Assembly (NCBI RefSeq): GCF_014199205.1
Contig: NZ_JACIJD010000001.1
Coordinates: 248,001 to 312,000, forward strand
Length of the DNA: 64,000 bases
DNA from: Muricoccus pecuniae
Lineage (GTDB): Bacteria; Pseudomonadota; Alphaproteobacteria; Acetobacterales; Acetobacteraceae
Reading direction: 5' to 3'
The notes under the pieces are model-generated. The model was not told where the DNA came from. It worked only from the letters and a program-made list of their open reading frames with translations, and ran no database searches. The position numbers and the translations under genes are program-made. The number at the start of each line of letters is the position of its first letter. Within the stretch, counting starts at the first letter, position 1. This document shows positions 28,729 through 38,954 of the stretch, one piece after another.

Positions 28729-29742
28729 ATGGGACGTGTCGGCCGCGCGCTGCTGATCCTGCTCCTGCTGCTTGGCCTCGCCGGGGGCGGGGCCTTCCTC
28801 TATGCCCGCCAGGTCTATGAGCGCCCGGGGCCGCTGGCCGCGCCGGCGCAGCTCGTCGTGCCCCGCGGCGGGGCGGAAGCGATCGGCGCGGCGCTCCAGC
28901 GCGCCGGCATCATCGGGGACGGGCGGGAGTTCCTTGCCGCCGTCTGGGCCACGCGGGGGCAGGGGCCGCTGCGGGCAGGGGAGTTCGCCTTCCCCGCCGG
29001 GGCCTCGCTCCGGGACGTGCTGGGGGTGCTGCGGACGGCCCGCCCGGTCCAGCGCCGGCTGACCATTCCCGAGGGGCTGATGGCCCGCCAGATCGTCGCC
29101 CTGATCGACCGCGCCGAGGGGCTGGTGGGCGAGACGCCGCCGATCGACGAGGGCGATCTCCTGCCCGAGACCTACACCTATCAGTGGGGCGACAACCGCG
29201 CCGCCATCGTTCGCCGGGCCACCGCCGCCATGGACGAGGCGCTGCGCGAGGCCTGGGCGGACCGCGCGCCGAACCTGCCCATCGCCTCCGCCCGCGAGGC
29301 GCTGGTGCTGGCGAGCATCGTGGAGCGGGAGACGGCGGTGGCGGCGGAGCGGCCGCGCGTGGCCTCGGTGTTCATCAACCGGCTGCGCCGCGGGATGCCG
29401 CTGCAATCGGACCCCACCGTTGCCTATGCCGCCGCCGACGGCGCGCCGCTGGAGCGCGCGCTGACCCGGGCCGACCTGGAGCGGGACCACCCCTTCAACA
29501 CCTATCGCAACCGTGGGCTCACCCCGGGGCCGATCGCCTCCCCGGGCAAGGAATCGCTGCGGGCGGTGACGCGGCCGGAGGTGACGGACCTCCTCTACTT
29601 CGTGGCGGACGGCAGCGGCGGCCACGCCTTCGCCCGCACGCTGGAGGAGCACAACCGCAACGTGGCCCGCTGGCGCGAGATCGAGCGCGCCCGGGCCACC
29701 CCCGCCGGCGCTTCCGCCCCGGCCCCTTCCTCCGGGCGATGA
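28729..29742 (+). CDS. mltG: Endolytic transglycosylase MltG
   Basis: A 337-residue inner-membrane enzyme (YceG family) that cleaves nascent glycan strands. One N-terminal membrane segment (residues 5-26), a LysM-like region (LVVPRGGAEAIGAALQRAGII) and the catalytic domain with Glu199 in ASIVERET, LQSDPTVAYA and the NTYRNRGLTPGPIASPG motif. AGGAGG precedes ATG 28729. Placement after fabF is conserved in many proteobacteria. Confidence 0.95.
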   Translation: MGRVGRALLILLLLLGLAGGGAFLYARQVYERPGPLAAPAQLVVPRGGAEAIGAALQRAGIIGDGREFLAAVWATRGQGPLRAGEFAFPAGASLRDVLGVLRTARPVQRRLTIPEGLMARQIVALIDRAEGLVGETPPIDEGDLLPETYTYQWGDNRAAIVRRATAAMDEALREAWADRAPNLPIASAREALVLASIVERETAVAAERPRVASVFINRLRRGMPLQSDPTVAYAAADGAPLERALTRADLERDHPFNTYRNRGLTPGPIASPGKESLRAVTRPEVTDLLYFVADGSGGHAFARTLEEHNRNVARWREIERARATPAGASAPAPSSGR

Positions 29743-29764
29743 GGCGGCGCGCGGCGCGGCGGGC

Positions 29765-30667
29765 GTGAGCGGGGGCTCTCCCGCGCCGCTATCGGGCTGG
29801 CCGCTGCTCTGGCGGCTCCTGCTGATCTCCGCGATGTGGGCCACGGCCTTTCCCGTGGTGCGGCTGGCCGCGCGCGACATGCCGCCCTTCGCGCTCTCGG
29901 CCGGGCGGGCGGCGGTGGCGGTCACGGTTCTGCTCGCCTTCGCCGCGGCCACGGGCGCATTCGGCAAGAGGGGGCGGTGGAGCTGGCGGGCCGGGCTGGT
30001 GATCGGCACGGTGAATGGCTGGCTGCCGAACTGCCTCACGGCCTTCGCGCTGCTCTCCCTGGCAGCGGCGACGGTTTCGCTCATCCAGTCGGCGACGCCC
30101 CTCTTCGTCGCGCTGCTCTCCCTCGCCCTGCTGCCGGGGGAGAGGCCGGGGCTGCGCGGCCTGCTCGGGCTCGGGCTCGGCTTCGCGGGCATCGCGGTCA
30201 TCCTCGGGCCCGCCGCCGTGCTGGGGGAGGGGGCGGGGCTGCTGGCCGGGGCGGCGATGCTGGTGGTGGCGCTCTCCTACGCCCTGGGCACCGTCTATGT
30301 CCGGCGGACCCGGCCGGGCGGCGCGCTGGAACTGGCGGCGGGGCAGCAGGGGGTGAGCGCGCTGGGGGCGCTGGCGATGAGCCTTCTCTTCGAGCCGCTC
30401 TCGGGCTTCGACCAGCCCTGGCAGGTCTGGGCGGCGGTGGCCTGGGCGGGGGTGTTCGGCTCGGCGGTGCCGGTGACGCTCTTCCTCTCCCTCGCGCAGC
30501 GGGCGCGGGCGACGGACGCTGCCATGACAGGTTATCTCCAGCCCGGCTTCGCCGCTGTCTTCGCCGCGCTGCTGCTCGGCGAGTGGCCGGAGCCGCGCGT
30601 GCTGCTCGGCGGCGCGGTGGTGCTCGCTGGGGTCTGGCTGGCGACCGGCGGGCGCCGGCCGTCCTGA
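29765..30667 (+). CDS. EamA/DMT-family permease
   Basis: A 300-residue drug/metabolite-type transporter with about ten membrane segments as two five-TM EamA repeats. MWATAFPVVRLAARDMPPF starts the first repeat and ALSYALGTVYVRR the second. The start is taken as GTG 29765, the most upstream start of the frame; it lacks a clear Shine-Dalgarno and a start some 20 residues later is possible. Substrate unknown; amino acid or metabolite export is common. It follows mltG by 22 bp. Confidence 0.85.
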   Translation: MSGGSPAPLSGWPLLWRLLLISAMWATAFPVVRLAARDMPPFALSAGRAAVAVTVLLAFAAATGAFGKRGRWSWRAGLVIGTVNGWLPNCLTAFALLSLAAATVSLIQSATPLFVALLSLALLPGERPGLRGLLGLGLGFAGIAVILGPAAVLGEGAGLLAGAAMLVVALSYALGTVYVRRTRPGGALELAAGQQGVSALGALAMSLLFEPLSGFDQPWQVWAAVAWAGVFGSAVPVTLFLSLAQRARATDAAMTGYLQPGFAAVFAALLLGEWPEPRVLLGGAVVLAGVWLATGGRRPS

Positions 30668-30839
30668 AGGAGCGGGCGGGGATACGAGGGCGCATCAGGG
30701 GTCGGAGGCGGCGGGCTGGACCCTGCCACCACGGCGACGGATCGTGCCTCCATGGCGTTTTCTGGCGGGCGAGGCCTTACCGTGCTCCGGAACCGTCCCC
30801 ATACAAGCGCCTCACATTACAGAAAGGCCATGTTGCCCC

Positions 30840-31664
30840 GTGGAAGCCGAAGTCCTCGTCGCGCTCGTCGCCCTGATCGGCATGGAGGTGGTCCTCGGGA
30901 TCGACAACCTCGTCTTCATCGCCATCCTGACCAACCGCCTGCCCGTGGAGCGGCGGCGGTCCGCGCGGCTGATCGGGCTCGGCCTCGCCGTGGTCATGCG
31001 CCTCGGCATGCTGGCCGGGGTGGGCTGGCTGATCTCGCTGACGGCGCCGCTGTTCAACGTTCTCGGCATGGATGTGTCGGGCAAGGACCTGATCATGATC
31101 GCCGGCGGCCTGTTCCTCATCGGCAAGGCCGTGATCGAGATCCACCATCGCGTGGACCCCGGCTCCCAGGCGGAGGCGCAGGCGGCGAACCAGGTGGTGG
31201 CGAGCTTCGGCGCGACCGTGTTCCAGATCATCCTGATCGACATGGTCTTCAGCGTGGACAGCATCCTCGCCGCCGTGGGGCTCACCAACGTGATGTGGGT
31301 GATCGTCGTGGCGATCCTCGTCTCCGTCACCGTCATGCTGCTGTCGATGGATGCGCTCTCCAACTTCATGGAGAAGAACCCGACGGTGGTGATGCTCGCG
31401 CTCGCCTTCCTCGTGATGATCGGGATGGTGCTGCTGGGCGAGGGCTTCGGTTTCCATGTGCCCAAGGGCTTCGTCTACGTCGCCATGGCCTTCGCCGCGG
31501 GGGTGGAGGGGCTGAACATCTGGGCCCGGCGCGGCTCGGACCGGCGGGTGATGAACCCTGCCAGCTCCACCGTCGCGGCGCCGGGACAGGCCTCGCTCAG
31601 CCAGTCCGTGGTGGCGGAGGAGGTTCTGGCGAATCGGGGCCGGACTTCGCCGGGAGCCGGCTGA
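30840..31664 (+). CDS. TerC family integral membrane protein
   Basis: A 274-residue TerC/YoaE-like protein with seven or more membrane segments. The family motifs MEVVLGIDNLVFIAIL and LIDMVFSVDSILAAVG carry the conserved acidic residues that bind metal. The family is linked to Mn2+ export and tellurite resistance. GTG 30840 (VEAEVLVALVALIG) is preferred over the far-upstream ATG at 30744, whose first 30 residues are not membrane-like; AAAGG lies upstream. Its 3' end overlaps the convergent SDR gene by 68 bp. Confidence 0.88.
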   Translation: MEAEVLVALVALIGMEVVLGIDNLVFIAILTNRLPVERRRSARLIGLGLAVVMRLGMLAGVGWLISLTAPLFNVLGMDVSGKDLIMIAGGLFLIGKAVIEIHHRVDPGSQAEAQAANQVVASFGATVFQIILIDMVFSVDSILAAVGLTNVMWVIVVAILVSVTVMLLSMDALSNFMEKNPTVVMLALAFLVMIGMVLLGEGFGFHVPKGFVYVAMAFAAGVEGLNIWARRGSDRRVMNPASSTVAAPGQASLSQSVVAEEVLANRGRTSPGAG

Positions 31665-32415
31665 GCCAGGCAGGCGGCAGCGCGTCGCCCAGGCGCGCCG
31701 CCGCGTAGAGGGCCCGGGGGAAGGCCACCCGGGCCTTGCCGCGCGCGATCCCGGCGAGGGTGCGGCGCGCGGCGTCCTCCGGTTCCATCAGGAACGGCAT
31801 GGGGAAGTTGTTCCGCGCCGTCATCGGCGTGCGGATGAAGCCGGGGCAGATCGCGTGCAGCCGCAGCCCCTCCCGCCGCGCCGTCGCGTCCGTCGCCTCC
31901 GTCCAGCGCTGGAGAGCGGCCTTGGAGGCGCAATAGGCCGGTGCGCCGGGGGACGCGGTGAAGGCGGCGATCGAGGCGATGGCCGCCACCCGCCCGCGGA
32001 TGCCGTCCGCCCCCGGCGTCTGGGCGCGCATCATCTCCAGCGCCGGCAGGATCGTGTTCAGCGCCCCCGTGAGGTTCACGGCGAAGATGTGGGCCACCTG
32101 GTCCGGCGCCTCATGCGCCCCGCCCGTGCCGGCGGAGGTGCCGGCATTGGCGATCAGCAGGTCCAGCCCGCCCGCGCCGCGCACCCAATCCGCGGCGGCG
32201 GGGGCGTCGGTCACGTCGAAGGCGGCCTCGGCCACCTCGGCCCCGGCGGCGCGGCAGGCCGCGGCGGTGGCGGCGAGCCGCGCGGCGTCCCGCCCAGCGA
32301 GATGCAGCACGCGCCCGGGGGCGGCGAGTTCGCGCGCCAGGGCGGCGCCGAGGCCGGACGAGGCCCCCGTGATCCCCACCCGCCGCCAGGGCCACCCCTG
32401 TCCTGTGCCTTGCAT
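31597..32415 (-). CDS. SDR-family NAD(P)-dependent oxidoreductase
   Basis: A 272-residue classical short-chain dehydrogenase. The cofactor motif is TGASSGLG (about residues 16-23), NAG at about 90, the catalytic Ser in ASIAAF and the YCASK motif (Tyr-x-x-x-Lys) near 162-166, followed by CPGFIRTPM. Start ATG 32415 follows GGGAGAGG; a much longer frame to 33147 runs antisense to yicC. The last 22 codons overlap the 3' end of terC on the other strand. Substrate unknown. Confidence 0.88.
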   Translation of the reverse strand: MQGTGQGWPWRRVGITGASSGLGAALARELAAPGRVLHLAGRDAARLAATAAACRAAGAEVAEAAFDVTDAPAAADWVRGAGGLDLLIANAGTSAGTGGAHEAPDQVAHIFAVNLTGALNTILPALEMMRAQTPGADGIRGRVAAIASIAAFTASPGAPAYCASKAALQRWTEATDATARREGLRLHAICPGFIRTPMTARNNFPMPFLMEPEDAARRTLAGIARGKARVAFPRALYAAARLGDALPPAWLSRLPAKSGPDSPEPPPPPRTG

Positions 32416-32445
32416 CGCGCCCTCTCCCGCCGCAGAAGGCCGCGC

Positions 32446-33339
32446 ATGGCCATCCGATCCATGACCGGCTTCGCGCGCGCCACCGGCACCCTGCCGGACG
32501 GCACCCCCTTCACCTGGGAACTCCGCAGCGTCAACGGGCGGGGGCTGGACGTGCGCCTGCGCCTTCCCGGCGGGCTGGACGCGCTGGAGGCGCCGCTGCG
32601 CGAGGCGGCGGGGGCGCGATTCGCCCGCGGCAACGTCTCCGCCACCCTCTCCCTCAAGCGGGAGGACCGGGCGCCGCGGCTGGTGCTCGACCAGGCGGCG
32701 CTGGAGCGGGCCATGGCCCTGGTGCGGGAGCTGGCCGAGCGGATGCCGGGTGCCGCCGCGCCCCGCCCGGAGGCGGTGCTCGCCCTGCCCGGCGTGCTGC
32801 GGACGGAGGTGGAAGTGCCGGACGAGGCATCCGAGGCCGGTCGCCGGGCCGCGGTGACGGAGGGCTTCGGGGCGGCATTGGCCGACCTTCACATCGCCCG
32901 CGCGGCCGAGGGCGCGCGGCTGCACGCCATCCTCGCCACCCTGCTGGACGAGATCGAGGCGCTGCGGGCCGAGGCGGCCACCGAGGCCACGCGCCAGCCC
33001 GCCGCCCACCGCGCGCGTCTCCAGGCGGCGCTGTCGGACCTGCTGGAGGGCGAGCGCCGCGTGCCCGAGGAGCGTCTCGCCGCCGAGGTGGCCCTGCTCG
33101 CCGCCCGCTCCGATGTCCGGGAGGAGCTGGACCGGCTGGGCGCCCATGTGGAGGCCGCCCGCGCCCTGCTGCGGGAGGCGGCGCCGATCGGGCGGAAGCT
33201 GGAGTTCCTCACCCAGGAATTCGGGCGCGAGGCGAACACGCTGGGGGCGAAGTCGGGCAGCTTGGCGCTGACGCGGCTCTCCCTCGAACTAAAGGCCGCC
33301 ATCGAGCGGCTGCGCGAGCAGGCGGCGAACGTGGAATGA
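32446..33339 (+). CDS. YicC family protein (endoribonuclease-type)
   Basis: A 297-residue YicC homologue: MAIRSMTGFARATG at the N-terminus (YicC_N), ELRSVNGRGLDVRLRLP, and the C-terminal DUF1732 segment LEFLTQEFGREANTLGAKS followed by SLELKAAIERLREQAANVE. E. coli YicC is associated with RNA decay; the role here is by homology. It overlaps gmk by 4 bp, a conserved yicC-gmk pair. Its start is divergent from the SDR gene across 30 bp. Confidence 0.93.
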   Translation: MAIRSMTGFARATGTLPDGTPFTWELRSVNGRGLDVRLRLPGGLDALEAPLREAAGARFARGNVSATLSLKREDRAPRLVLDQAALERAMALVRELAERMPGAAAPRPEAVLALPGVLRTEVEVPDEASEAGRRAAVTEGFGAALADLHIARAAEGARLHAILATLLDEIEALRAEAATEATRQPAAHRARLQAALSDLLEGERRVPEERLAAEVALLAARSDVREELDRLGAHVEAARALLREAAPIGRKLEFLTQEFGREANTLGAKSGSLALTRLSLELKAAIERLREQAANVE

Positions 33340-33962
33340 GCGGGACCATGAAACGCAGGGGCCTCTGCCTGGTGCTGGTGGCCCCCTCGGGCGCGGGGAA
33401 GACGAGCGTCTCGCGCGCCCTGCTGGCGCGGGAAGGGGAGCTGTCCCTCTCCATCTCCGCCACGACCCGGGCGGCGCGGCCGGGGGAGGTGCACGGGGTG
33501 CACTACTTCTTCCACCCGCCCGAGGAGTTCGAGGCGATGGAGGCTGGGGGCCACTTCCTGGAGAGCGCCCATGTCTACGGCAAGCGCTACGGCACCCCCC
33601 GCGCGCCCGTTGAAGCGGCGCTGGCCGAGGGGCGGGACGTGCTCTTCGACGTGGACTGGCAGGGCCACCTTCTGTTGCAGAAGGCGATGCCGGGGGATGT
33701 GGTGGGCGTGTTCCTCATGCCGCCCTCCATCGCGGAGCTGGAGCGGCGGCTGCGCGCGCGGGGGACGGACAGCGAGGAGGAGATCCTCCGCCGCATGGGC
33801 AAGGCGCGCGACGACGCCTCTCACTGGCAGGAATTCGACCATGTCCTGATCAACACCGACTTCACCGAGACGGTGGACACGGTGGGGGCCATCCTGCGGG
33901 CCGCGCGCACGGCGCGGAGCCGGAACCTCTGGCTCGCCGACTTCGTGGCGGGGATGGGCTAG
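33336..33962 (+). CDS. gmk: Guanylate kinase
   Basis: A 208-residue GMP kinase. The P-loop is APSGAGKTS (about residues 15-23), the GMP-binding SISATTRAARPGEVHGVHYFF and the lid region RRLRARGTDSEEEILRRM are present. It phosphorylates GMP to GDP. The ATG overlaps the yicC stop (ATGA); a second ATG at 33348 (MKRRGLCLVLVAPSG) is also possible. Confidence 0.95.
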   Translation: MSGTMKRRGLCLVLVAPSGAGKTSVSRALLAREGELSLSISATTRAARPGEVHGVHYFFHPPEEFEAMEAGGHFLESAHVYGKRYGTPRAPVEAALAEGRDVLFDVDWQGHLLLQKAMPGDVVGVFLMPPSIAELERRLRARGTDSEEEILRRMGKARDDASHWQEFDHVLINTDFTETVDTVGAILRAARTARSRNLWLADFVAGMG

Positions 33963-33966
33963 CGCC

Positions 33967-34911
33967 GTGCTGGGGGTGCTGAACCTTGTCGCCCCCGTCT
34001 TCCTCCTGATCGCGCTCGGCTATGCCGCGGGGCGGCGGCGCGTGCTCTCGGACGAGGCGCTGCGCGGGATCAATGACTTCGCCTACTGGCTCTGCGCGCC
34101 GGCGCTGCTCTTCGTCTCGGCGGCCTCGGGCGGCGGGCTGGGCGGGCATGGCGGGCGGCTAGAGGTGGCCTTCTTCTCCGGGGTGCTGGTCACCTATGGG
34201 ATCGCGCTGCTCGCCTCCCGGTTCCTGGCGCGGCGCGGCCTCGCCGAATCCGGGCTGTTCGCCCTCAACTGCTCCTTCGGGAACACGCTGATGATGGGGG
34301 TGCCGGTGGTGCTGGCCACCTTCGGCACGGCGGGGATCGGTCCCGCCACCGCCATCATCGGCCTCTACTCCCTGGTCATGCTGCCACTGACGACCATCGT
34401 GGCGGAGATGGGGATGGCCGCGGGCGCCTCCGTGTCGCGGGTGCTGGGGACGACGCTGCGCTCGGTGGTGCGCAACCCCATCGTGATGGCAGTGCTGCTG
34501 GGCAATCTCTGGGCGCTCTTCCTGCCCACCCCGCCCTTCTTCATGCGGCGCTTCCTGGAGATCCTCGGCGGGGGGACGAGCCCCATTCTCCTCTTCTGCC
34601 TCGGCGCCTCCCTGCGGGACTTCCAGCTCCAGCGGGACTGGGCGGACGCGGTGGTGATCAACCTGCTGAAGCTCGTGGCGCTGCCGGCGTTGGTCTGGGA
34701 GCTGGGTCGGCTCCTCGGGCTGGGGGCGCTCGAACTCGCGGTCGCCGTCACCCTCGCGGCCATGCCCACGGGAGCCAACGCCTTCCTCATGTCCCGCCGC
34801 TACGCCACGGGGATGGAGCGGGCGGGGGCGGCCGTGCTGATGGGCACGATCCTCTCCGTGGTGACCCTCACCTTTCTCCTGGGCTGGCTGACGGGCCTGG
34901 CCCGGCCGTGA
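33967..34911 (+). CDS. AEC (auxin efflux carrier) family permease
   Basis: A 314-residue membrane protein with about ten hydrophobic segments and the AEC pattern LLIALGYAAGRRRVLSDEALRGINDFAYWLCAPALLF, the internal FGNTLMMGVPV and the second-repeat MPTGANAFLMSRRY. GTG 33967 lies 4 bp after gmk. Members move organic acids such as malonate; the substrate here is unknown. Confidence 0.88.
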   Translation: MLGVLNLVAPVFLLIALGYAAGRRRVLSDEALRGINDFAYWLCAPALLFVSAASGGGLGGHGGRLEVAFFSGVLVTYGIALLASRFLARRGLAESGLFALNCSFGNTLMMGVPVVLATFGTAGIGPATAIIGLYSLVMLPLTTIVAEMGMAAGASVSRVLGTTLRSVVRNPIVMAVLLGNLWALFLPTPPFFMRRFLEILGGGTSPILLFCLGASLRDFQLQRDWADAVVINLLKLVALPALVWELGRLLGLGALELAVAVTLAAMPTGANAFLMSRRYATGMERAGAAVLMGTILSVVTLTFLLGWLTGLARP

Positions 34912-34950
34912 GGGCCTGCCGCCCACGCCGGGGCGGCAGGGCGCCCGTCC

Positions 34951-35226
34951 TCAGTGCAGGTGCAGCACGCCCTCGGCATAGGTGAATTCGGCCGGGCGCC
35001 AGAGCGCGGCGGAGGCGACGCGGACGGAGTGGAGCTGCCCCTCGATGTCCTTGCGCCAGAATTCGAGGAAGCCGTGCAGTTCGGGGAAGGCCGGGGCGCG
35101 GTCGACCTTCTGCCAGATGAAGGATTGCAGCACGGCCGGATGGTCGGGCAGCCGGTAGAGAATCTCGGCCGTGGTCAGGTGCCATTCGGGGATGCGGACG
35201 ACGTGCTCGATGCCCCGCAGATGCAT
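34951..35226 (-). CDS. usg: Usg family protein
   Basis: A 91-residue protein matching the alphaproteobacterial usg family by LTTAEILYRLPDHPAVLQSFIWQ, FPELHGFLEFWRKDIEGQLHSVRVA and LWRPAEFTYAEGVLHLH. ATG 35226 follows AGGAGGAAAGGAC. Function is poorly known, and the name derives from a gene upstream of other genes. It is divergent from groESL. Confidence 0.85.
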   Translation of the reverse strand: MHLRGIEHVVRIPEWHLTTAEILYRLPDHPAVLQSFIWQKVDRAPAFPELHGFLEFWRKDIEGQLHSVRVASAALWRPAEFTYAEGVLHLH

Positions 35227-35325
35227 GTCCTTTCCTCCTGATCGGGGCGGCAAAGGCGCCTCCCCGGGCAAATGGTGCCATGCGATATGAAGCGCCGGGG
35301 ACAATAAATGTTTCATTTCAATGCG

Positions 35326-35352
35326 TTGGCACTCTATCACCGAGAGTGCTGC
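35326..35352 (+). promoter_or_regulatory. CIRCE element 1 (HrcA operator)
   Basis: TTGGCACTC, 9 nt, GAGTGCTGC fits the CIRCE consensus TTAGCACTC-N9-GAGTGCTAA with the invariant GCACTC/GAGTGC core. It lies just upstream of the -35 box of the groES promoter, an unusual extra copy. Confidence 0.85.
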
Positions 35353-35357
35353 CGGGC

Positions 35358-35386
35358 TTGACGCGATGGGGGGTGATCTCCTAGAT
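35358..35386 (+). promoter_or_regulatory. groESL sigma70-type promoter
   Basis: TTGACG (35358-35363), a 17-bp spacer, and CTAGAT (35381-35386). The predicted transcription start near 35393 falls inside the second CIRCE element, so HrcA binding there would block initiation. Confidence 0.7.
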
Positions 35387-35388
35387 CG

Positions 35389-35415
35389 CTGGCACTCACC
35401 GGCGGCGAGTGCCAA
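35389..35415 (+). promoter_or_regulatory. CIRCE element 2 (HrcA operator)
   Basis: CTGGCACTC, 9 nt (ACCGGCGGC), GAGTGCCAA. It overlaps the predicted groESL transcription start. Together with element 1 it flanks the promoter on both sides. Confidence 0.88.
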
Positions 35416-35481
35416 CGGGCTTTCCGAAGGCAGCGCCAGCCGGCCGGGTCTAACCAGGATCAAGGCTCAGGAGAGGACCGT

Positions 35482-37474
<1,993 letters not shown>

Positions 37475-37502
37475 TCCTCGGATCAAAAGTAGTGACGAAG
37501 AG

Positions 37503-37533
37503 GGGCGGTCCGGCAACGGGCCGCCCTTTCTCG
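37503..37533 (+). terminator. Rho-independent terminator of groESL
   Basis: A perfect 10-bp stem (GGGCGGTCCG / CGGGCCGCCC with one T-G pair) and GCAA tetraloop, followed by TTTCTCGTT. It lies 29 bp after the groEL stop. Confidence 0.88.
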
Positions 37534-37569
37534 TTGTAGGATGGGGAAGTTCAGCGCGGAGGTGGCGCG

Positions 37570-37779
37570 ATGCCGACGGGAACGGTGGTCTGGTACCAGC
37601 CGCACAAAGGGTACGGCTTCATCAGGCCGGACGATGGCGGGCCCGATGTGATGGTCCACTCGACCGTCGTGGAGGCGGCCGGGCGGCGTGATCTGAAGAA
37701 GGGTGAGGAGATCACCTATGAGGCGCAGCAGCTTCCGAAGAAGCCGGCGCCGATCGTGACCCGCATCCAGCCGGGTTAG
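37570..37779 (+). CDS. Cold-shock domain protein
   Basis: A 69-residue single cold-shock domain. The RNA-binding motifs are KGYGFIRPDDGG (RNP1) and DVMVHSTVV (RNP2-like). MPTGTVVWYQPHKGYGFI matches the alphaproteobacterial CspA pattern, though Trp-Phe is replaced by Trp-Tyr. GGAGGTGG precedes ATG 37570. It binds single-stranded nucleic acid; cold induction cannot be judged. Confidence 0.92.
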   Translation: MPTGTVVWYQPHKGYGFIRPDDGGPDVMVHSTVVEAAGRRDLKKGEEITYEAQQLPKKPAPIVTRIQPG

Positions 37780-37796
37780 GCGGGGCCGGGGATGGT

Positions 37797-37827
37797 GCCG
37801 GGCAGGCCGCGCGGCGGGCTGCCCGGC
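37797..37827. terminator. Hairpin between convergent genes
   Basis: A perfect 9-bp inverted repeat GCCGGGCAG / CTGCCCGGC with a 13-nt loop between the cold-shock gene and the convergent stress-type gene. No clear T-run; it may serve either direction. Confidence 0.45.
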
Positions 37828-37870
37828 GGGAGGAAAGACCCCCGGGGAGGATACTTCCCCCCGGGGAGGG

Positions 37871-38365
37871 TTACTCCTCCCAGACCTGCAGGGCGGAGAC
37901 CTTCCGCAGCACGCCCTTGGCGCGCTCGGACTGGTCCGCATTGGCCGTGGAGACGATGATGGACACGGCCGCCTTTTCGGATTCCGGCTTCACGTCCGGG
38001 CTCGCGGCCGCTGCCACGCCCTCGCTGGCCGCGCCGACACCGAGGCCCGCGACCGCCGCGGCAACGATGGCGGGCAGGGCGGCACCGCCGGTCGCGACCA
38101 CGGCGCCCGCGGCCGCCATGCCGGCGCCGGAGGCCGCCATGCTCGAGCCCATGGTGCGGAGGTTGCGCTGCTCATCCTCCTGCACCTTGCCCTCCATCTC
38201 GCCGGGAGCGTGGGGCGGCTCCTGGGTGGGCTCGGCGGTGCGGATGGTGATCCGGTCCTTCGGGATCGCCTCCGCGTTCAGGAATTGGAGGGCGTTCTCC
38301 GCGTCCGCGCGCGAGGCGAAGGTCGCGACGACGTTGGTGTAGTGGTCCTGGGTCTGCTCGGGCAT
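37871..38365 (-). CDS. Stress-type protein with glycine-rich membrane-interacting segment
   Basis: A 164-residue protein. The N-terminal alpha/beta part (NVVATFASRADAENALQFLNAEAIPKDRITIRT) resembles general-stress modules that bind no known ligand. The middle, about residues 60-115, is a Gly/Ala-rich zipper (GAGMAAAGAVVATGGAALPAI and following) that could insert in a membrane. The C-terminus repeats the alpha/beta fold (AAVSIIVSTANADQSERAKGVLRKV). ATG 38365 was chosen as the downstream of two in-frame starts with the family-like N-terminus. Function unknown. Confidence 0.65.
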   Translation of the reverse strand: MPEQTQDHYTNVVATFASRADAENALQFLNAEAIPKDRITIRTAEPTQEPPHAPGEMEGKVQEDEQRNLRTMGSSMAASGAGMAAAGAVVATGGAALPAIVAAAVAGLGVGAASEGVAAAASPDVKPESEKAAVSIIVSTANADQSERAKGVLRKVSALQVWEE

Positions 38366-38446
38366 GTCATGCTCCCCTCGGGATGTCATGCCCTGCAACG
38401 CGGCTGCGGCGGGGTTGTTGCCGTGCCCCGCCGATAGCGCCCCGGT

Positions 38447-38896
38447 TCAGAGAACCTGGAAACGCGCCTTGGCGGCCCGCTCGATCGCGCCCGCGATAAG
38501 GCGGTCGATGTCCAGCGCGATGCGGAAATCCTGGAGGAAGCGGAGTTCCTCCTGCGAGGCCTCCCCGTCCGCGGCCGCGATCTCGCAGGCCAGGAGATAG
38601 GCCGTCTCGCGCAGGCGGGGCGGGAGGGCGTCCCGGATCATCTCCGAGGCGCGGTCCAGCCCGTCCGCCTGGTCCAGCAGCCCGAGGACGACCTCGGTGA
38701 CGGTGTCGATCTCACCCGCGTGGAAGTCGCCGAAGGCGGGAAGCTCCCGCACGAGGCGGGACATGGCGGCCAGCTCGGCATCCGTCATCCCGCGGTCGCT
38801 GACGCCCATCAGCACCATGGCGCAGACCAGCGCTTCCTGAGCGCTGAAGCGGGTGGGGAGGGGGGTGGGGGCGCCGTCCATGAGGTTCGTGTCCAT
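38447..38896 (-). CDS. TerB-like protein
   Basis: About 149 residues, all helical, with TerB-family features: AQEALVCAMVLMGVSDRGMTDAE and the second helical repeat AYLLACEIAAADGEASQEELRFLQDF, whose acidic residues bind metal in TerB/DjlA-type domains. Two starts are possible, ATG 38896 (MDTNLMDGAP) and ATG 38881 (MDGAPTPLP). The role is uncertain; TerB domains occur in stress and tellurite-resistance proteins. Divergent proteins adjoin without clear operon. Confidence 0.75.
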   Translation of the reverse strand: MDTNLMDGAPTPLPTRFSAQEALVCAMVLMGVSDRGMTDAELAAMSRLVRELPAFGDFHAGEIDTVTEVVLGLLDQADGLDRASEMIRDALPPRLRETAYLLACEIAAADGEASQEELRFLQDFRIALDIDRLIAGAIERAAKARFQVL

Positions 38897-38954
38897 CTTG
38901 CGCGAAGGGTTCGCGCTTCGGCCCCGGCGCGTCAATCATCGGGGCGATCACCAT

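Noticed and set aside
27247-30201. A 984-residue open frame on the minus strand opposite fabF, mltG and the EamA gene
   Set aside because: It is antisense to clearly homologous genes, is low-complexity (Gly/Arg/His-rich) and matches the codon-position shadow expected in very GC-rich DNA.
30668-30839. A Mn-sensing yybP-ykoY-type riboswitch before terC
   Set aside because: TerC genes often have one, but the conserved loop motifs could not be found in this leader; only ordinary GC-rich sequence was seen.
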